Shown here: piece by piece, positions 61,643 to 64,000 of the stretch | Layout of the letters: each line of letters begins with the position of its first letter | Numbering within the stretch: position 1 is the stretch's first letter | NCBI RefSeq assembly: GCF_022899355.1 | Contig: NZ_JALJCK010000014.1 | Span: 122,753 to 186,752 of the forward strand | Direction: 5' to 3' | Length of the DNA stretch: 64,000 nucleotides | Origin: Shinella yambaruensis | GTDB taxonomy: Bacteria; Pseudomonadota; Alphaproteobacteria; Rhizobiales; Rhizobiaceae | Position numbers and translations under genes: made by a program | Notes under the pieces: model-generated | Database searches by the model: none | What the model was told of the DNA's origin: nothing | Seen by the model: the letters and a program-made list of their open reading frames with translations, nothing else

Positions 61643-62935
61643 TTACTCCGCGAAGAAGGCGAAGCGGATGACGAAGAGCGCCGCGACGATCGCCGTTGCC
61701 GGGTGGATCTGCTTCCACCTGCCGGTGAAGAACTTCAGCACGACATAGCTGACGAAGCCGAAGGCAAGGCCGTTGGCGATCGAATAGGTGAAGGGCATGG
61801 CGAGCGCGGTCAGCGCCGCCGGGGCCGCTTCCGTCAGGTCCTCCCACTCGATCTCCGTCAGTTCGCGCATCATCAGGCCGGCGACATAGAGCAGGGCCGG
61901 TGCCGTCGCATAGCTCGGCACGGAGCCGGCGAGCGGCGAGATGAAGAGGGCGGCGAGGAAGAGGATGGCGACGGTGAAGGCGGTGAGGCCGGTGCGTCCG
62001 CCCGCCTGCACGCCCGAGGCGCTTTCGACATAGGCCGTGGTGCTGCTGGTGCCGATCAGCGAGCCGGCGACGATCGCCGTGCTGTCGGCCAGGAGCGCGC
62101 GGCCGAGACGGCTCGGCTTGCCTTCCTGGATGAGGTTGGCGCGCTTGGCGACGCCGATCAGCGTGCCGGTCGCATCGAACACTTCGACGAGCACGAAGAC
62201 GAGGATGACATGCAGGAGGCCGCCATGCAGCGCGCCCATGATGTCGAGCTGCAGGAAGGTCGGCATGATCGACGGCGGGGCGGAGACGAGGCCGCGGAAC
62301 TCGCTGACGCCGAAGATCCAGGAGAGGACCGTGACGGCGAGGATGCCGATCAGGATCGCGCCCTTGACGCGCAGCGCATCGAGCACGGCGATGATGAAGA
62401 AGCCGAGGATGGCGAGCAGCGGGCCGGTCTGCTTGAGGTCGCCGAGGCCGACGAGCGTCGCCGGATTGTCGACGACGATGCCGGAGCTCTTCAGGGCGAT
62501 GATGCCGAGGAAGAGGCCGATACCGGCCGCGATCGCGCTCCTCAGCGAATGCGGGATGCCGGCGATCAGCCAGCTGCGCACGCCGGTCACCGTCAGGATG
62601 ACGAAGATGATGCCGGAAATGAACACCGCGCCCAGTGCCTGCTGCCAGGTGAAGCCGAGCGCCGCCACCACCGTGAAGGCGAAGAAGGCGTTGAGGCCCA
62701 TGCCGGGCGCCATGCCGATCGGCCAGTTGGCCACGGTCGCCATGACCATGGAGCCGAGCGCGGCGGCAAGACAGGTCGCGACGAAGACGGCGTCCCTGTC
62801 CATGCCCGTGGTCGACAGGATGTCCGGATTGACGAAAATGATATAGGACATGGTGAGGAAGGTCGTCAGACCCGCGATCACCTCGGTGCGCACGGTGGTG
62901 CCGTGCTCACGCAGCTTGAAAAGCCGTTCGAACAT
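61643..62935 (-). CDS. NCS2-family purine permease (AzgA/PbuG type)
   Basis: Inner-membrane proton symporter of 430 aa for adenine, guanine or hypoxanthine, with about 12 membrane segments. AzgA-subfamily signatures are EVIAGLTTFLTMSYIIFVNPDILS (about 17-40), GMAPGMGLNAFFAFTVV (about 75), GIPHSLRSAIAAGIGLFLG and the SSTTAYVESASGVQAGGRTGLTA motif (about 285-307). ATG at 62935 has GGGGAG. It is next to the guanine-to-glyoxylate genes and is probably their uptake system. An 8-bp inverted repeat lies in its leader. Confidence 0.94.
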   Translation of the reverse strand: MFERLFKLREHGTTVRTEVIAGLTTFLTMSYIIFVNPDILSTTGMDRDAVFVATCLAAALGSMVMATVANWPIGMAPGMGLNAFFAFTVVAALGFTWQQALGAVFISGIIFVILTVTGVRSWLIAGIPHSLRSAIAAGIGLFLGIIALKSSGIVVDNPATLVGLGDLKQTGPLLAILGFFIIAVLDALRVKGAILIGILAVTVLSWIFGVSEFRGLVSAPPSIMPTFLQLDIMGALHGGLLHVILVFVLVEVFDATGTLIGVAKRANLIQEGKPSRLGRALLADSTAIVAGSLIGTSSTTAYVESASGVQAGGRTGLTAFTVAILFLAALFISPLAGSVPSYATAPALLYVAGLMMRELTEIEWEDLTEAAPAALTALAMPFTYSIANGLAFGFVSYVVLKFFTGRWKQIHPATAIVAALFVIRFAFFAE

Positions 62936-63327
62936 GTTTTCTCCCCCTGGCGTGCGCTCGTCGGCGCCGCCGTGCAAAACTTCCGGGTCGAGTTTGCTCC
63001 TCCAGCGACCCGGGACCTGGCGCGACGCTCCGCCATGCGAACCGCCTGCCTCGCGGATGTCCTCCGCGCCCGCGCGCCGCTGTCCGCCGGAAGCCGGCCG
63101 CGGTTGATCACAGTTTCGTCATATTGCTTGTTCGAGCGGAATTGCGCCAGCCCGGCATTTCCCCGGATTTGCTTGAAACTCTTTCACGGCGGACAGGAGC
63201 AGCGCGCCTTCGCGGTCCTTTCGGCCCTGGAGCATTTCCAGCCGAAGCGAAGTCGCTTCGGCTGGATAATGCGGTAAAAGCAAGCATCTAGAGCATTTCC
63301 GATGAATCGGAGTTCACCGGAAATGCC
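62936..63327. other. Spacer between permease and YbaK gene
   Basis: 392 bases without a gene. CCGGGTCG (62983-62990) and CGACCCGG (63006-63013) form a hairpin in the permease leader. CCAGCCGAAGCGA (63238-63250) and its exact inverse (63253-63265) form a 13-bp stem with a two-base gap. GAGCATTTCC/GGAAATGC arms (63291-63327) are a rhizobial intergenic element. AGAGCATTTCC-type boxes appear twice (63230, 63290). Confidence 0.6.
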
Positions 63328-63786
63328 CTAGTCGCAAACGTCGACCCATTCGCCGCGAACGAGGCTTGCCATGCGCTCGGGCGCGATGCGCACCGCCGCA
63401 TTCGTGGCGCCGGCCGCCGGCACCACCTCGGCAAAGGGTTTCAGCGAGGCGTCGCAATAGACCGGCAGGGGAGAGGGCAGGCCGAAGGGGCAGACACCGC
63501 CGACCGGATGGGAAGTGACGGCGAGAACCTCCTGCGCCTCCAGCATGCGGGGCTTTGCGGCAAAGCGGTCCTTGAACTTTCGGTTGCTGAGCCGGGCGGT
63601 GCCGGCGGCCACGAGGAGCACGATCTCCTCGCCGACGCGCAGGCAGATCGTCTTGGCGATCTGCTCGGGCGCCACGCCATGCGCGGCCGCGGCGAGGGGC
63701 ACGGTCGCGGAACTCTGTTCGGTGACCAGCACGGTGATTTCGGGAGCGTTTTCGCAGAAGAAGGCACGGACGGATTCGAGCGACAT
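63328..63786 (-). CDS. YbaK/ProX-family aminoacyl-tRNA deacylase
   Basis: Trans-editing-type protein, 152 aa, that clears mischarged tRNAs. YbaK fold signatures: AKTICLRVGEEIVLLVAAGTARLSNRKFKD (conserved Lys, about residue 45), EEVLAVTSHPVGGVCPFGLPSPLPVYCDASL (the GGVCPFG loop, about 90-105) and a C-terminal APERMASL segment. The GGVCPFG form is closer to ProX/YbaK stand-alone deacylases than to proline-tRNA synthetase insertions. Monocistronic; ATG at 63786. Confidence 0.9.
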   Translation of the reverse strand: MSLESVRAFFCENAPEITVLVTEQSSATVPLAAAAHGVAPEQIAKTICLRVGEEIVLLVAAGTARLSNRKFKDRFAAKPRMLEAQEVLAVTSHPVGGVCPFGLPSPLPVYCDASLKPFAEVVPAAGATNAAVRIAPERMASLVRGEWVDVCD

Positions 63787-63890
63787 GCCGTCTTATAACC
63801 ACGCCTGCCTTTGCGTTGCAATGTTTTGGGGTGTTCGGGGTGGGATGAAGCGCTGTCGGGTTACGGCGAGGCTGCACAGCCCAGAAACGC

Positions 63891-63913
63891 AAAAAGCCCC
63901 ACGGAGGGGGCTC
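63891..63913 (-). terminator. Terminator of tRNA-fMet
   Basis: AGCCCC (63895-63900) pairs with GGGGCT (63907-63912); on the minus strand the hairpin ends in CTTTTTGCG, 12 bases past the tRNA 3' end. Confidence 0.8.
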
Positions 63914-63924
63914 TTTGGGATCGT

Positions 63925-64000
<76 letters not shown>

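Overview
The window looks like a chromosomal segment of a Rhizobiales bacterium, probably Rhizobiaceae (Rhizobium/Ensifer/Shinella type). The evidence is high GC third positions, a hydroxyproline (hyp) cluster matching the one known from Sinorhizobium meliloti, a BA14K-family secreted protein, typical rhizobial intergenic palindromes, and an initiator tRNA with the A-U/G-C/G-C anticodon stem known from rhizobia. Genus cannot be fixed from the sequence alone. No phage, insertion sequence, transposase or CRISPR array was seen.

Layout. 1-7006: amino-acid ABC transporter genes (cut by the left edge) and hypH, hypS, hypD, hypR for hydroxyproline/D-proline use, with matching palindromes in the promoters. 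7236-10080: EF-P and its two lysylation enzymes (epmB, epmA, efp). 10359-19680: housekeeping genes (PfkB kinase, SH3 protein, D-2-hydroxyacid dehydrogenase, moeB, recF, HAD phosphatase, dnaJ, dnaK). 19681-21374: a compositionally different, AT-richer patch with an HNH-type nuclease-tip ORF, an adjacent small gene that looks like its immunity partner, and a second shortened copy of that partner. 21384-41177: class A PBP, BA14K protein, membrane protein, M20 dipeptidase, MarR regulator, polA, ABC exporter, a secreted GH5 glycosidase, YigZ, 1-Cys peroxiredoxin, Gfo/Idh/MocA oxidoreductase, two aldo/keto reductases, GNAT and LysR.

41178-63000 is a metabolic island. guaD, xdhABC, puuD, hiuH, a fused puuE-uraD, alc and allA turn guanine into xanthine, urate, allantoin, allantoate, ureidoglycolate and finally glyoxylate. 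The neighbouring gcl-hyi-glxR set plus glycerate kinase turns two glyoxylates into tartronate semialdehyde and then phosphoglycerate. An NCS2 purine permease, a LysR gene and an IclR gene lie inside the same block and are the likely uptake and control genes. A Phd/VapC toxin-antitoxin pair is wedged between the LysR gene and xdhC. The right edge holds a YbaK-family deacylase and an initiator tRNA-fMet missing only its first base.

The most unusual stretch is the nuclease/immunity patch between dnaK and the PBP gene. Other points worth a second look are the hyp operators, three consecutive hairpins upstream of polA, a long inverted repeat between dnaK and dnaJ, a 26-bp perfect palindrome at 34205, and paired inverted copies of a dispersed 30-bp palindromic repeat.
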